Source of the DNA: Shimia sp051201625
GTDB lineage: Bacteria > Pseudomonadota > Alphaproteobacteria > Rhodobacterales > Rhodobacteraceae
NCBI RefSeq assembly: GCF_051201625.1
Contig: NZ_CP179203.1
Span: 3,658,001 to 3,722,000, forward strand
Direction of reading: 5' to 3'
Length of the DNA stretch: 64,000 nucleotides
The notes beneath the pieces were generated by a model, which saw only the letters and a list, made by a program, of their open reading frames with translations, was not told the origin of the DNA and searched no databases. Positions 54,681 through 63,581 of the stretch are shown here, in pieces (positions within the stretch are counted from its first letter, which is position 1; each line of letters begins with the position of its first letter). The position numbers were made by a program, and so were the translations under genes.

Positions 54681-55868
54681 TCAGATCTTTGATGCAGCGA
54701 GGGCCTGTTTTATATCAACTGTAAGATCACCTGCATCTTCCAAACCGACCGAAAACCGAACCAATCCTTTCGTAATTCCAAGACTTTCCCGTTGGGCTTC
54801 TGACAAACGTTGATGCGTGGTCGTCGTCGGGTGGGTTGCAATTGATTTGGCATCTCCAAGATTATTAGAGATTACCGCTACCTGCATTGCATTAAGGAAT
54901 TTAAAAGCAGCATCCTGCCCTCCCTTTATATCGAAAGACAGCACAGTGCCACCGTTTCCCCCAAGCTGAGTTTGCACCAATGCATTCTGCGGATGATCTG
55001 CTAGCCCCGGATATATTACTCGCTCCAACGCAGAATTCCCCTTGATGGCTTCTGCAATTTCTAAAGCGCTTTGGGCTTGCGCTCGCACCCGTAGATCGAT
55101 CGTCTCAAGACCTTTAAGCATAACCCAGGCAGTAAAAGGCGACATGCTGCCGCCCGTATGTTTCATGTATGGTTCGACAGTCTTGCGAATGAATTCCTGC
55201 GTACCAAGAATTACGCCCCCCAACGTGCGCCCTTGCCCATCAATGTGCTTGGTCGCAGAATAAACTACGACATCGGCGCCTTGAGCGATAACTTTTGAAA
55301 ACACTGGGGTTGAGAATACATTATCTACCACGACCTTGGCCCCTGCGCTGTGCGCGACCTTTGCGACTGCGGTCACGTCGATCACCTCAAGTGTGGGGTT
55401 GGACATGCTTTCGAAAAATACTACCTTGGTATCTGATCGGATAGCGGCCTTCCAAGCGTTGATATCAGTTCCATCGACGTAGGTAACTTCAACTCCGTAA
55501 CGTGTCAGGATTTCCTCCAAAACATAAAGGCAGGATCCAAATAACGCCTTGGCAGAAACAACGTGATCCCCCGCTTTGAGCATTGACGTCAAGGCACCAC
55601 TGACTGCCGCCATACCGCTTGCAGTGGCAAACGCATCTTCAGTGCCTTCTAAAAGAGCGATGCGCTCTTCAAACATAGCGACCGTTGGGTTGCCGTAGCG
55701 CGCATAGATGAATTCGTCCGGTCCACTCTCAATGAAACGTGCTGCTGCTTGTTCAGCAGACTCATAGACAAACCCCTGGGTCAGAAAAAGTGCTTCACTA
55801 ACTTCGTTGTACTGACTGCGGCGAATACCGCCATGGACCATTTTGGTGCGGTTCTGCCAATCGTTCAT
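54681..55868 (-). CDS. metZ: O-succinylhomoserine sulfhydrylase
   Basis: PLP enzyme forming homocysteine directly from O-succinylhomoserine and sulfide in methionine synthesis. The PLP lysine is K207 in YSATKHIDGQGR, the ring aspartate is in VVDNVFSTPVF, and the family YARYGNPTVAMFEERIALLEG is intact. Start: GGAG six bases before the ATG at 55868 supports 395 residues; the longer frame to 55979 would run through the leader. The leader carries a hairpin and an intrinsic terminator (55902-55932), implying attenuation. Confidence 0.95.
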   Translation of the reverse strand: MNDWQNRTKMVHGGIRRSQYNEVSEALFLTQGFVYESAEQAAARFIESGPDEFIYARYGNPTVAMFEERIALLEGTEDAFATASGMAAVSGALTSMLKAGDHVVSAKALFGSCLYVLEEILTRYGVEVTYVDGTDINAWKAAIRSDTKVVFFESMSNPTLEVIDVTAVAKVAHSAGAKVVVDNVFSTPVFSKVIAQGADVVVYSATKHIDGQGRTLGGVILGTQEFIRKTVEPYMKHTGGSMSPFTAWVMLKGLETIDLRVRAQAQSALEIAEAIKGNSALERVIYPGLADHPQNALVQTQLGGNGGTVLSFDIKGGQDAAFKFLNAMQVAVISNNLGDAKSIATHPTTTTHQRLSEAQRESLGITKGLVRFSVGLEDAGDLTVDIKQALAASKI

Positions 55869-55901
55869 TTCCATCTCCTTGGTCGCCAATGGCTGCTCAT
55901 C

Positions 55902-55932
55902 AAAAACCCCGTTCCGGCCAAGCGAAAGGGGG
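55902..55932 (-). terminator. Intrinsic terminator inside the metZ leader (attenuator)
   Basis: On the minus strand CCCCCTTTCG, a six-base loop CTTGGC, CGGAACGGGG and TTTTT follow in order: a ten-pair stem with one C-C mismatch and one G-U, then five T. This is a full intrinsic terminator shape, 34 bases before the metZ start codon. Placed in the 5' leader of a methionine gene it is best read as an attenuator. Confidence 0.75.
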
Positions 55933-55944
55933 CTCCTTCTTCCT

Positions 55945-55974
55945 GACCTCTTGAGCGAGATGTTCAAAGTGGTC
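55945..55974 (-). promoter_or_regulatory. Hairpin upstream of the metZ attenuator
   Basis: On the minus strand GACC-ACTTTGA, a loop ACATCTCGC, and TCAAGA-GGTC fold into a stem with a small internal bulge. It lies just before the terminator, the place expected for a ligand- or regulator-sensing structure. It does not match the SAM-I or SAM-II riboswitch cores I know. Confidence 0.5.
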
Positions 55975-56003
55975 CGCAATCTGGTTACAAAACGCTACGC
56001 CTT

Positions 56004-56032
56004 GCGGTACCTTGCGTCGCTAAGTAGGTCAA
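56004..56032 (-). promoter_or_regulatory. Possible metZ promoter
   Basis: On the minus strand TTGACC (56032-56027), a 17-base spacer and TACCGC (56009-56004) could serve as -35 and -10. The -10 is poor. The predicted leader would be about 130 nt. Confidence 0.35.
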
Positions 56033-56197
56033 CACTGGGCACTTCCAAACCACTGGCTGAGGTGATGAAAATATGTTGAATTTTTAAAGCCCACGCCTCG
56101 AATGAGAAGGCTTTGATCTATCATTTGGTACAGAGCAGCCCGCCAAAACTCAATTTGCCTGATGCGACCGTATTCAGTATGCGCCTCACCGCAACTG

Positions 56198-56794
56198 TCA
56201 TTCGCCATCCTGCCCGTAGGTTTGAAACAACTTGGTCTGAAGCATGAAGAAGCCAAACATAGCCACTGTTAAACCAAAGGTCTTAAAATATACCCAAGTA
56301 TCAGTGCTTTGTGTCCGCCAAATCAACTCATTTAATACAGAAAGGCTTAGGAAAAAAAGCATCAGACGTCGTGTTAAAATCATCCACCCTTCTTGTTGAA
56401 GCGGCAGCATCTCTTCCAGAACGTACTTAAGGTAGCTTTGCCCTCGAGACAGACCGAAGCCTAAGACACCACCAAAAAGCAGATAAATCATGGTGGGTTT
56501 CATTTTAAAGAAACGATCATCATTCAGCCAAACAGATAATCCGCCAAAAACAACGACTAGCAGTAGCGTGGCGATCTGCATTTTTGAAAGATTTCCCGTC
56601 AACCTCCAGAGCGCAAGGCTTGACAAAATCATCAAAGGAACAAAACCAGCTGTTACGATTATAAATCCCTCATACTCAGTGCCAGCGATTAAAAATGTCT
56701 TCTCACGCAACCAAAGGTAAGCTCCAAAAAATACTACAATTGGTCCCATCTCGAGCACAGTTTTCAAGGTTGAGTTTATTTTTTTTTCAGTCAT
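56198..56794 (-). CDS. yciB: Inner membrane-spanning protein YciB/septation protein A
   Basis: A 198-residue protein with five or six helices of the YciB (IspZ) family, linked to cell envelope synthesis and division. Family stretches: LEMGPIVVFFGAYLW, ERFFKMKPTMIYLLFG-like (DRFFKMKPTMIYLLFGG), GWMILTRRLMLFF and NELIWRTQSTDTWVYFK. The stop of the EamA transporter is 12 bases upstream. Confidence 0.95.
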   Translation of the reverse strand: MTEKKINSTLKTVLEMGPIVVFFGAYLWLREKTFLIAGTEYEGFIIVTAGFVPLMILSSLALWRLTGNLSKMQIATLLLVVVFGGLSVWLNDDRFFKMKPTMIYLLFGGVLGFGLSRGQSYLKYVLEEMLPLQQEGWMILTRRLMLFFLSLSVLNELIWRTQSTDTWVYFKTFGLTVAMFGFFMLQTKLFQTYGQDGE

Positions 56795-56806
56795 TGCTAT
56801 TCCTCT

Positions 56807-57709
56807 TTAACCACCCATTTCCACTATCACAGCCCCGGCTGCAATCAATGCCATCAATACCAATCTACGTGGCCCCACCGTTTCCTTCAAAAAAATCCAA
56901 CCAATCAGGGCGGCAAACACTGTGGATGTTTCGCGCAAAACAGCTGCTTCGCCCACCTTGCCCAAACGGGTTGCAAGCATCACCGATCCAAAACTTCCAA
57001 ACGCCACCATTCCACCTACGAGACCACGCAACATCAAAGGCCAAGGTGCTGGTGCATTGGCCATCGAGCGCCAACGAAAAAAAGCGAGAGCAGGGAAGAA
57101 CAGCCCATCTATGAAAAAAAACCATGCCAGAAAAGTAAAAGGATCTGCTGCTGCGCGGATACCATAGGCGTCATAGGTAGTGTAAACAGCAACAAATAGG
57201 CCGGTTATTATGGCCAACAGCATCGCTACACCTAGCGTCTCACGACCGGAAGTCATGAAAAACATATTGTAGCAAGCCAGACCAAGAATACCGGTCATAA
57301 GAACCATAATCCCTAGCCACTGAGTACCATTAAAAGTTTCACCAAAAATTAGGTAGGCGCCAATAACAGTAAAAAACGGTCCAATACCCCGCGCGATTGG
57401 ATAGACAACTGTAAATGCACCCTTGGTATAGGCCCAACTTTGCATCAACTTATATCCGACATGGATTACGAAAGCTCCTGCCAGGATCGGCCACATGTGT
57501 GCCTCTGGCGCGGGAACAATAAAAAAGGCAAAGGGTGCTGCGATAGCGCCGTAAGAGAAATCGATCGCGCCACGTGTCAGCCAAGGGTCATGCCGTCCCT
57601 TTTGCAAAGCGCCAAACACGGCGTGCAAAATAGCTGCGAGCAGAGCAAGCACTAAGGCAAGTCGATACCCCGCTTCTGTTCCCTCGAAAGAGATCACCCA
57701 GTCACTCAT
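56807..57709 (-). CDS. EamA-family (DMT) transporter
   Basis: A 300-residue membrane protein with ten helices in two EamA units; the second ends LIGWIFLKETVGPRRLVLMA. The substrate is unknown. It sits between ftsY and yciB on the minus strand, a typical neighbourhood in this group. The two EamA transporters of the window are clearly different proteins. Confidence 0.92.
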   Translation of the reverse strand: MSDWVISFEGTEAGYRLALVLALLAAILHAVFGALQKGRHDPWLTRGAIDFSYGAIAAPFAFFIVPAPEAHMWPILAGAFVIHVGYKLMQSWAYTKGAFTVVYPIARGIGPFFTVIGAYLIFGETFNGTQWLGIMVLMTGILGLACYNMFFMTSGRETLGVAMLLAIITGLFVAVYTTYDAYGIRAAADPFTFLAWFFFIDGLFFPALAFFRWRSMANAPAPWPLMLRGLVGGMVAFGSFGSVMLATRLGKVGEAAVLRETSTVFAALIGWIFLKETVGPRRLVLMALIAAGAVIVEMGG

Positions 57710-57780
57710 CCTGCCGACCGCACGCTAACGCCCAACATTGAAGCCTGTGATAAGCTTGGTTGCATCTCTAATCAAAAGCG

Positions 57781-58998
57781 TCACACATCTAGCCCAGTCA
57801 GCGCAGCGGCGAATTCTTCGGGGTCAAACGGAGCGAGATCATCAATTTGTTCTCCAACTCCTATGGCATGAATCGGTAATCCAAATTTGTCCGCTAATGC
57901 GACTAAAACGCCGCCTTTGGCGGTTCCATCCAGCTTAGTCATAACAAGTCCCGAGACGTCGGCTAGTTTCTGAAACGTACCAACTTGGCTTAGGGCGTTC
58001 TGTCCTGTAGTGGCATCTAGCACTAACAATGTATTGTGTGGTGCGTTTGGATCCTTCTTACGAATTACTCGCACGATCTTGGCCAATTCTTGCATTAGAT
58101 CCTGTCGGTTTTGCAACCGCCCAGCGGTATCAATCAACAAGAGATCTGCACCGTCAGCCTCAGCCATCATCATGGCCTCAAATGCCAAGCTTGCCGGATC
58201 AGATCCCTCAGGTGCGGTTAGTACTGGCACCCCCGCCCTTTCGCCCCAAACTTGCAACTGCTCTACGGCGGCAGCTCTGAATGTATCTCCAGCTGCAATT
58301 ACGACTTGTTTTCCAGCACTGCGAAACTGACTGGCCAGCTTACCAATCGTGGTCGTCTTACCAGACCCATTTACGCCAACTACCAAAACCACCTGCGGTT
58401 TTGACGCATAGATTGGCATTGGGCGCGCGACAGGTTCCATAACTCGCGCCACTTCATTGGCCAGCACCTCCTTAATTTCACGGGTCGACAGCCGTTTTCC
58501 AAACCGACCTTCAGCAATATTCGCCGTCACCCGCATCGCAGTATCAACACCCATGTCTGAGGAGATCAGCAACTCTTCGAGGCTTTCTAACATTTCATCA
58601 TCAAGGACACGCCTTACCTCTACAGCCGGTGCGGCTCTACCTGTAAGACGGGCCAAAAACCCATGTGATGGCGCCTTCGTCTGCACGGAGACATTTTCAG
58701 GAGTTGATGCTATCAAAGGATTGACGGTGGATGTCTTTTCAGGCGGGATATCCACTGTTGATGGCATAACCGGCGCGGTCTCTATTTCTGAAACGACGAT
58801 GTCCTTATTCGGCCTCTCCACTATAGCAGCACGCGCACTTTCTGACGTGTGCTCCCCAACTACAGGCGGCAAGGCACCAGCCGCGAGCGCTTCTGCTTGA
58901 GTTTCCTCACCGCCATCCTCAACGATGGCATCAAGACCCTTTTCCAGCTTGGACGAAGATTTGAACAAACGATCTTTAAGTTTTGAGAAAAACGCCAT
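57781..58998 (-). CDS. ftsY: Signal recognition particle receptor FtsY
   Basis: SRP receptor GTPase that docks ribosome-SRP complexes at the inner membrane. After an acidic/variable A region (residues 1-110), the NG domain has G1 GVNGSGKT (208-215), AAGDTFRAAAVEQL (G2), DTAGR (290-294, G3), TKLDGTAKGG (G4) and GVGEQIDDLAPFD at the C-terminal interface. 405 residues. It precedes the EamA and yciB genes. Confidence 0.96.
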   Translation of the reverse strand: MAFFSKLKDRLFKSSSKLEKGLDAIVEDGGEETQAEALAAGALPPVVGEHTSESARAAIVERPNKDIVVSEIETAPVMPSTVDIPPEKTSTVNPLIASTPENVSVQTKAPSHGFLARLTGRAAPAVEVRRVLDDEMLESLEELLISSDMGVDTAMRVTANIAEGRFGKRLSTREIKEVLANEVARVMEPVARPMPIYASKPQVVLVVGVNGSGKTTTIGKLASQFRSAGKQVVIAAGDTFRAAAVEQLQVWGERAGVPVLTAPEGSDPASLAFEAMMMAEADGADLLLIDTAGRLQNRQDLMQELAKIVRVIRKKDPNAPHNTLLVLDATTGQNALSQVGTFQKLADVSGLVMTKLDGTAKGGVLVALADKFGLPIHAIGVGEQIDDLAPFDPEEFAAALTGLDV

Positions 58999-59037
58999 GA
59001 GGCCTCCGAGAAACTTTCTCTACCAACTATTGCGAAA

Positions 59038-59724
59038 TCACCAAATTTGGAAGAGTGGGGTTTTCCATCCCACTGCCATCAAAATAGCTAACTGACCAGC
59101 AACATAAAGCAACCATTGCAGAATAGACACAGACCGCTGCTGGAAGGACGAAGCTGACGTGCTGAAAATCTGCAGACCGACCAGAACTTCAGAGGTTAGA
59201 AATGCAAGAGCGCCAAACTTGGCCAGCGGTGTAACCGGTAAAGAAAGTGCAACAATTCCAGTGGTGGCGAGAAGCACAACGTTTGCCCAAAGCAGACGTT
59301 GCACCGTGTCCGTGTGAGGTATGATCCAAACATCTGAAATCACGACCAATGACAGCACACCAAAAATCGCAAGGTTTATAGTTGAAGTATCGTAGCCCGA
59401 CAAAGCAAAAAAATGAAAAATGTACGCTAAATGTGCAAGTGCCGAAGCAATGAGCCCAATCAAAAAGGCACGTTTTCCTTTGAGAGACAGGCCGATGTCT
59501 CCCACCGCTGAAAGCAGTAAAGCACTCACAATCAACTGGTAACCAAAGCTAATCCCCGCCGCCGCGCTAAAGGCGAGCATTGGGACGGCCTTAATCAGCG
59601 TTTTGGTTCGGCTCGGCCCGCGGTAGCAGAAAAGCACTGCGTAGACCACTGCCACAAGCGCGCCAACCACCAAAAAACCAAACCGCATAGACTGACGCAG
59701 GGCAATTTCTTCTACAATTGTCAT
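59038..59724 (-). CDS. YhhN-family (lysoplasmalogenase-like) membrane protein
   Basis: A 228-residue integral membrane protein with about eight helices. GDIGLSLKGK carries the conserved GD motif of the YhhN family, and FLTSEVLVGLQIF near the end is the second conserved region. The family includes lysoplasmalogenase in animals; bacterial roles are open. It is on the same strand as ftsY, 39 bases upstream. Confidence 0.88.
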   Translation of the reverse strand: MTIVEEIALRQSMRFGFLVVGALVAVVYAVLFCYRGPSRTKTLIKAVPMLAFSAAAGISFGYQLIVSALLLSAVGDIGLSLKGKRAFLIGLIASALAHLAYIFHFFALSGYDTSTINLAIFGVLSLVVISDVWIIPHTDTVQRLLWANVVLLATTGIVALSLPVTPLAKFGALAFLTSEVLVGLQIFSTSASSFQQRSVSILQWLLYVAGQLAILMAVGWKTPLFQIW

Positions 59725-59805
59725 ACCTGCCTTTTGAGGTTAATTGGGCCACAATAGTCAAGTCTCTAAAACTATTTCCGTCCAATTTCGATGGCCAGTT
59801 ACAGT

Positions 59806-60188
59806 AGGGCGCAGAGAGCCTGTAAGCCGGATTCTGTTGCTGCAGGTTGCCCTGCTGCTGATGACCATTCATCTTGAACGCCTGTTGCCAAGCATCCTCT
59901 AGCTGCCAACCCGGACCTGCTAGGAGCAAGGTACTCCTGCAGGTTGCCCTGCACGCGGCCCCTATTTGGCATTGCTCCTGGTGGGGCTTGCCATGCCACG
60001 GCTGTTACCAGCCATGCGGTGAGCTCTTACCTCACCGTTTCACCCTTACCTCCGCGTACGGAGGCGGTCTGTTTTCTGTGGCGCTTTCCCTCGAGTCGCC
60101 CCGGCCGGGAGTTACCCGGCACCATTGCCTTGTGGAGTCCGGACTTTCCTCGGGGCATGCCCCGCGGCCATCCAACTCTCTGCGCAAT
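59806..60188 (-). ncRNA. rnpB: RNase P RNA, class A
   Basis: Catalytic RNA of RNase P, which trims tRNA 5' ends. On the minus strand the 5' end has GCGCAGAGAG, which pairs with CTCTCTGCGC at the 3' end (helix P1). The universal core GAGGAAAGTCCGGACTCCAC follows near 60145, with AAACAGACCGCC and the GGTAAGGGTGAAA region in the middle. AGAATCCGGCTTACAG near 59830 closes the core with CR IV/V. Length about 383 nt is normal. Boundaries are set by P1, so the ends may be off by a few bases. Confidence 0.95.
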
Positions 60189-60270
60189 TGCGACATAGGA
60201 GGTTGAGTCGCAGACGTCAATTGCCACCGCGATGCAACCGTCACATCGTAATTTAATCACGATGCCAGAG

Positions 60271-60948
60271 TTAAATCATGCAAGATTTGTTGAGACGCTC
60301 TGAGCGCCGCACGTCTTCATCGTCAAGGGGACCTTTTGCCCACGGCCGAAAGCGGGCACGGAAAGCAGCAAGAACGGCATCAGGCTCAGCCATGTCGTAA
60401 CCAATTGCCGCAGCGTGCTGTGTCCAGCATTGAAGATCTGTATCATACCCGGACTCTTCATCTGGCCAAACCGTCAGGCCTTGTATTGCCAGGCGCTGCC
60501 AATCGAACTTTGGCCCTGGGTCAATTTTTCGTGTTGGCGCCACGTCCGAATGCGCGATCACTCCACTAGGTAAAATAGACCAACGTGTCATAATCTCCGG
60601 TAAGAGGCTACACAATGCAGCCATCTGAGATTCGGCAAAAGGGTGATCGCCTCGATTGCACAATTCAATCCCGATAGACCTAGAATTAATGTCGCCCATT
60701 CCCTGCCAGCTGCCAGCACCGGCATGCCAAGCACGCATAGTCTCATCCACCATTTGATAAACAATACCATCTTCACAAATTAAATAATGCGCGGACACCT
60801 CTGCCTTGGGATCAATCAAACGATCAAGTGCAGCCTCAGACGTCTCCATCGCAGTGTAGTGAAGAACTATTAATATCGGTCGCAATGCATGCCGCCGCGG
60901 TCCATAGTTTGGGGAGGGTCGCTTCAGAATGGTAGGCCGAGCTGCCAC
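60271..60948 (-). CDS. ampD: N-acetylmuramoyl-L-alanine amidase AmpD-like
   Basis: A zinc-dependent amidase recycling 1,6-anhydro-muropeptides. The zinc ligands are H30 in VLHYTA, H133 and D143 in IAHSDVAPTRKIDPG, and the catalytic tyrosine/glutamate region SIGIELCNRG is present, with AWHAGAGSW. The 225-residue length and absence of a signal peptide fit the cytoplasmic AmpD type. It follows the excalibur lipoprotein by three bases and precedes rnpB. Confidence 0.94.
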   Translation of the reverse strand: MAARPTILKRPSPNYGPRRHALRPILIVLHYTAMETSEAALDRLIDPKAEVSAHYLICEDGIVYQMVDETMRAWHAGAGSWQGMGDINSRSIGIELCNRGDHPFAESQMAALCSLLPEIMTRWSILPSGVIAHSDVAPTRKIDPGPKFDWQRLAIQGLTVWPDEESGYDTDLQCWTQHAAAIGYDMAEPDAVLAAFRARFRPWAKGPLDDEDVRRSERLNKSCMI

Positions 60949-60951
60949 AAC

Positions 60952-61773
60952 TTAGTTTTTCGCTGCTTTGCGGAATGGTGCAGGATCCCAAGCGCAGGCG
61001 TAGCCATCACCGTCAGGGTCTAAACCGAGCCGATCAACTTTAGGTCCACCACGCGACAAAAATGCTGACTGGGCCTGATCAGCACGGGAGTATTTAGCGC
61101 AATTTCTTTCGTGACGCGCAGCGGAAGTAAGTCCCATTCTCTGATAGGCTCGGGAACCTTTGGGATTATTCGTAGACAAAGCATAAGCTACAATATTAGG
61201 GCCACTCTGCCCGGAACGCTTTGGGATCTCTGTTGGCTCAATCACCTTGTAATTGGCCTTGTTGCGCTCGCGCTGTGCTGCATCATCTTCAATTGACCGC
61301 CGCTGCCCAACAGCGTCAAAATCATTTTCGTCTGAGATGCCAGGATTGGACAAAAGAGCAGGTGCTGGGTTCGATGGGCTTGCCTGAAGGGGAGAATTGC
61401 CTGAATTAGAATTTGCTGCGTCCAAAGCAACCCGAGTTTCACGGGCAAGGTCCGACACATCGGTGGCCTCAGTCGGTGATGCCGCGCCTTGGCTGGTAGC
61501 TGCCGGCGGCCGAGCTGTTGCTGTTGTTGCTAACGGAGCACCGGAATCATTGGTAGAGACGGCCACCTCCGGCGCCTCTGGAATAGTTTCCACGCTAACT
61601 GATTGCAAAGGGGTAAGGGTCGTCCTACCACTGAGTTCGGCATCACGTTGTGCGCGTGCCTCGGCGGAGTTGACGGCGTTACCAAAACCGACGTTCGCCG
61701 CGCTGTCTGGGATTTGTGGCTCGCACGCCGTCAAAAACACCAGCGCCCACCAAATTTGGAGAAACCGCTTCAT
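60952..61773 (-). CDS. Lipoprotein with C-terminal excalibur domain
   Basis: A 273-residue exported lipoprotein: the signal peptide ends in the lipobox LTAC (C17). The middle is low-complexity and Ala/Thr/Pro/Ser-rich. The last 45 residues form an excalibur-type domain (GGPKVDRLGLDPDGDGYACA), the Asp-Gly-rich calcium-binding module. It ends three bases before the ampD start, so the two form an envelope-related pair. Function of the domain in Gram-negatives is unknown. Confidence 0.85.
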   Translation of the reverse strand: MKRFLQIWWALVFLTACEPQIPDSAANVGFGNAVNSAEARAQRDAELSGRTTLTPLQSVSVETIPEAPEVAVSTNDSGAPLATTATARPPAATSQGAASPTEATDVSDLARETRVALDAANSNSGNSPLQASPSNPAPALLSNPGISDENDFDAVGQRRSIEDDAAQRERNKANYKVIEPTEIPKRSGQSGPNIVAYALSTNNPKGSRAYQRMGLTSAARHERNCAKYSRADQAQSAFLSRGGPKVDRLGLDPDGDGYACAWDPAPFRKAAKN

Positions 61774-61806
61774 CTTTAGCCCTGCTTTTTTTACCTCGTG
61801 ATTGGT

Positions 61807-63294
61807 TTACCACCATTTTTTCGGCTTGGCCACAAATCCGGCACACTGTTCCAAAGCATAGGCGGTGTTCAGCAGATCACCCTCTTCCCACGGGCGACCA
61901 ATCAGTTGCAGTGCAAGCGGCAGACCCTGCGCGTCCAATCCAGTCGGCACCGAAATCCCGGGCAGTCCAGCTAAATTTACAGTTACCGTAAAGACATCAT
62001 TCAGATACATCTTGACCGGATCCGCGTCACTCATTTCACCCAGACCGAAAGCGGCTGAGGGAGTTGCGGGCGTCAGGATCGCATCGATGCCTTTGGCAAA
62101 TACATCTTCGAAATCTTTTTTGATCAAAGCACGCACCTTTCGGGCACGATTATAGTAGGCATCGTAAAATCCGGCCGACAGCACATATGTGCCAATCATC
62201 ACGCGCCGCTGCACTTCGTGCCCAAAACCTTCGGCGCGGGTTTTCTCGTACATCTCTGTGATGCCATCGCCCTGTGCCAGCGAAGCGCGGTGTCCGTAGC
62301 GCACTCCATCGTAGCGCGCTAGGTTTGAAGATGCTTCAGCAGGCGCGATTACATAGTAAGCAGGCAATGCATATTTTGTGTGCGGTAGGCTAATATCAAA
62401 AATATTTGCCCCCGCTGCTTTAAGCATATTGCGACCCTCCGCCCAAAGATTATCAATCTCAACGGGCATACCCTTCATGCGATACTCTCTCGGGATACCA
62501 ATTTTTTTGCCCCGAATATCGCCCGTAAGCATACCTTCAAAATTTGGTACCGGGATATCAGCGCTGGTAGAGTCTTTCCTATCATGTCCGCACATGCTCG
62601 TTAGCATCATGGCCGCATCTCGAACATTCTTAGTCATCGGACCTGCCTGATCCAGTGAGCTCGCAAACGCGACGATACCCCAACGCGAACAACGCCCATA
62701 GGTTGGTTTGACACCGGTAATACCGACGAAGGCGGCAGGCTGTCTAATAGATCCACCCGTATCTGTCCCAGTGGCTGCCAAGCACAAATCTGCGGCCACT
62801 GCCGAAGCTGAGCCGCCTGAGCTACCACCCGGTGTCAGCGCTGCATCATCATTCCTACGTCGCCATGGGCTAACTGCATCACCATATACTGAAGTTTCAT
62901 TGGACGATCCCATCGCAAATTCGTCCATATTCAATTTGCCCAACATAACAGCCCCAGCATCACGGAGTTGCTGGGTCACTGTCGACTCGTACTCTGGTAA
63001 AAATCCTTTTAAAATTTTACTCCCCGCCTGACTTGGGACGCCCTTGGTGCAAAACAGGTCTTTAATTCCAATTGGCAAACCACACATGTCGGGTGCGTCA
63101 CCAGCCTGAATTGATTTGTCTGCCGCTTTAGCCTGTTCCAGTGCCAATTCGGGCGTGTTGTGTACGAACGCGTTCAAAGCGCCAGCTCCATCAATCGCGT
63201 TCAGGCAAGCCTCAGTCAATTCCACTGATGTCACGTCTTTATTGCGCAGCTTGTCACGGGCCTCAGATAATCCAAGTTTGTTTAAGCTGCTCAT
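61807..63294 (-). CDS. gatA: Glutamyl/aspartyl-tRNA amidotransferase subunit A
   Basis: Amidase subunit of GatCAB, which converts mischarged Glu-tRNA-Gln or Asp-tRNA-Asn. The Ser-cisSer-Lys triad is K78 in IGIKDLFCTKG, S158 in GGSSGGSASA and S182 in TDTGGSIRQPAAF. 495 residues. The ATG at 63294 shares one base with the gatC stop; a GTG at 63297 is in frame just before it. gatB is not in the window. Confidence 0.97.
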   Translation of the reverse strand: MSSLNKLGLSEARDKLRNKDVTSVELTEACLNAIDGAGALNAFVHNTPELALEQAKAADKSIQAGDAPDMCGLPIGIKDLFCTKGVPSQAGSKILKGFLPEYESTVTQQLRDAGAVMLGKLNMDEFAMGSSNETSVYGDAVSPWRRRNDDAALTPGGSSGGSASAVAADLCLAATGTDTGGSIRQPAAFVGITGVKPTYGRCSRWGIVAFASSLDQAGPMTKNVRDAAMMLTSMCGHDRKDSTSADIPVPNFEGMLTGDIRGKKIGIPREYRMKGMPVEIDNLWAEGRNMLKAAGANIFDISLPHTKYALPAYYVIAPAEASSNLARYDGVRYGHRASLAQGDGITEMYEKTRAEGFGHEVQRRVMIGTYVLSAGFYDAYYNRARKVRALIKKDFEDVFAKGIDAILTPATPSAAFGLGEMSDADPVKMYLNDVFTVTVNLAGLPGISVPTGLDAQGLPLALQLIGRPWEEGDLLNTAYALEQCAGFVAKPKKWW

Positions 63295-63581
63295 CACTCA
63301 ACCACCTTCGGAACCGCAAAAAAACCTTCTCTGGCGTCTGGTGCGTTAGATAGGATTTTGTTTTGCTGATCACCATCAGTCACGACGTCCTCACGACGTG
63401 TCAAACGCATTGGAGTAACGGATGTCATTGGGTCAACACCGTCCACATCCACTTCATTAAGCTGTTCAATAAAGCCAAAAATAGTATTAAACTCATTCGC
63501 TAGTTCAGGCAGAGCGTTTTCTTCGACCTTGATGCGCGCAAGCTTTGCTACGCGCGCGGCAGTATTGATGTCGATTGACAT
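63294..63581 (-). CDS. gatC: Glutamyl/aspartyl-tRNA amidotransferase subunit C
   Basis: Small structural subunit that wraps around GatA. From the ATG at 63581 (MSIDINTAARVAKLARIKV) it has 95 residues, with the family stretch FGFIEQLNEVDVDGV and TRREDVVTDG. A longer frame to 63683 is not supported by homology. Its stop and the gatA ATG share a base, giving coupled expression. Confidence 0.95.
   Translation of the reverse strand: MSIDINTAARVAKLARIKVEENALPELANEFNTIFGFIEQLNEVDVDGVDPMTSVTPMRLTRREDVVTDGDQQNKILSNAPDAREGFFAVPKVVE

Noticed and set aside
55869..56032. SAM-II riboswitch upstream of metZ
   Set aside because: SAM-II is common before met genes in alphaproteobacteria, but the conserved core of SAM-II is not visible in this leader. 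A terminator is present, so I report a candidate leader without naming a class.
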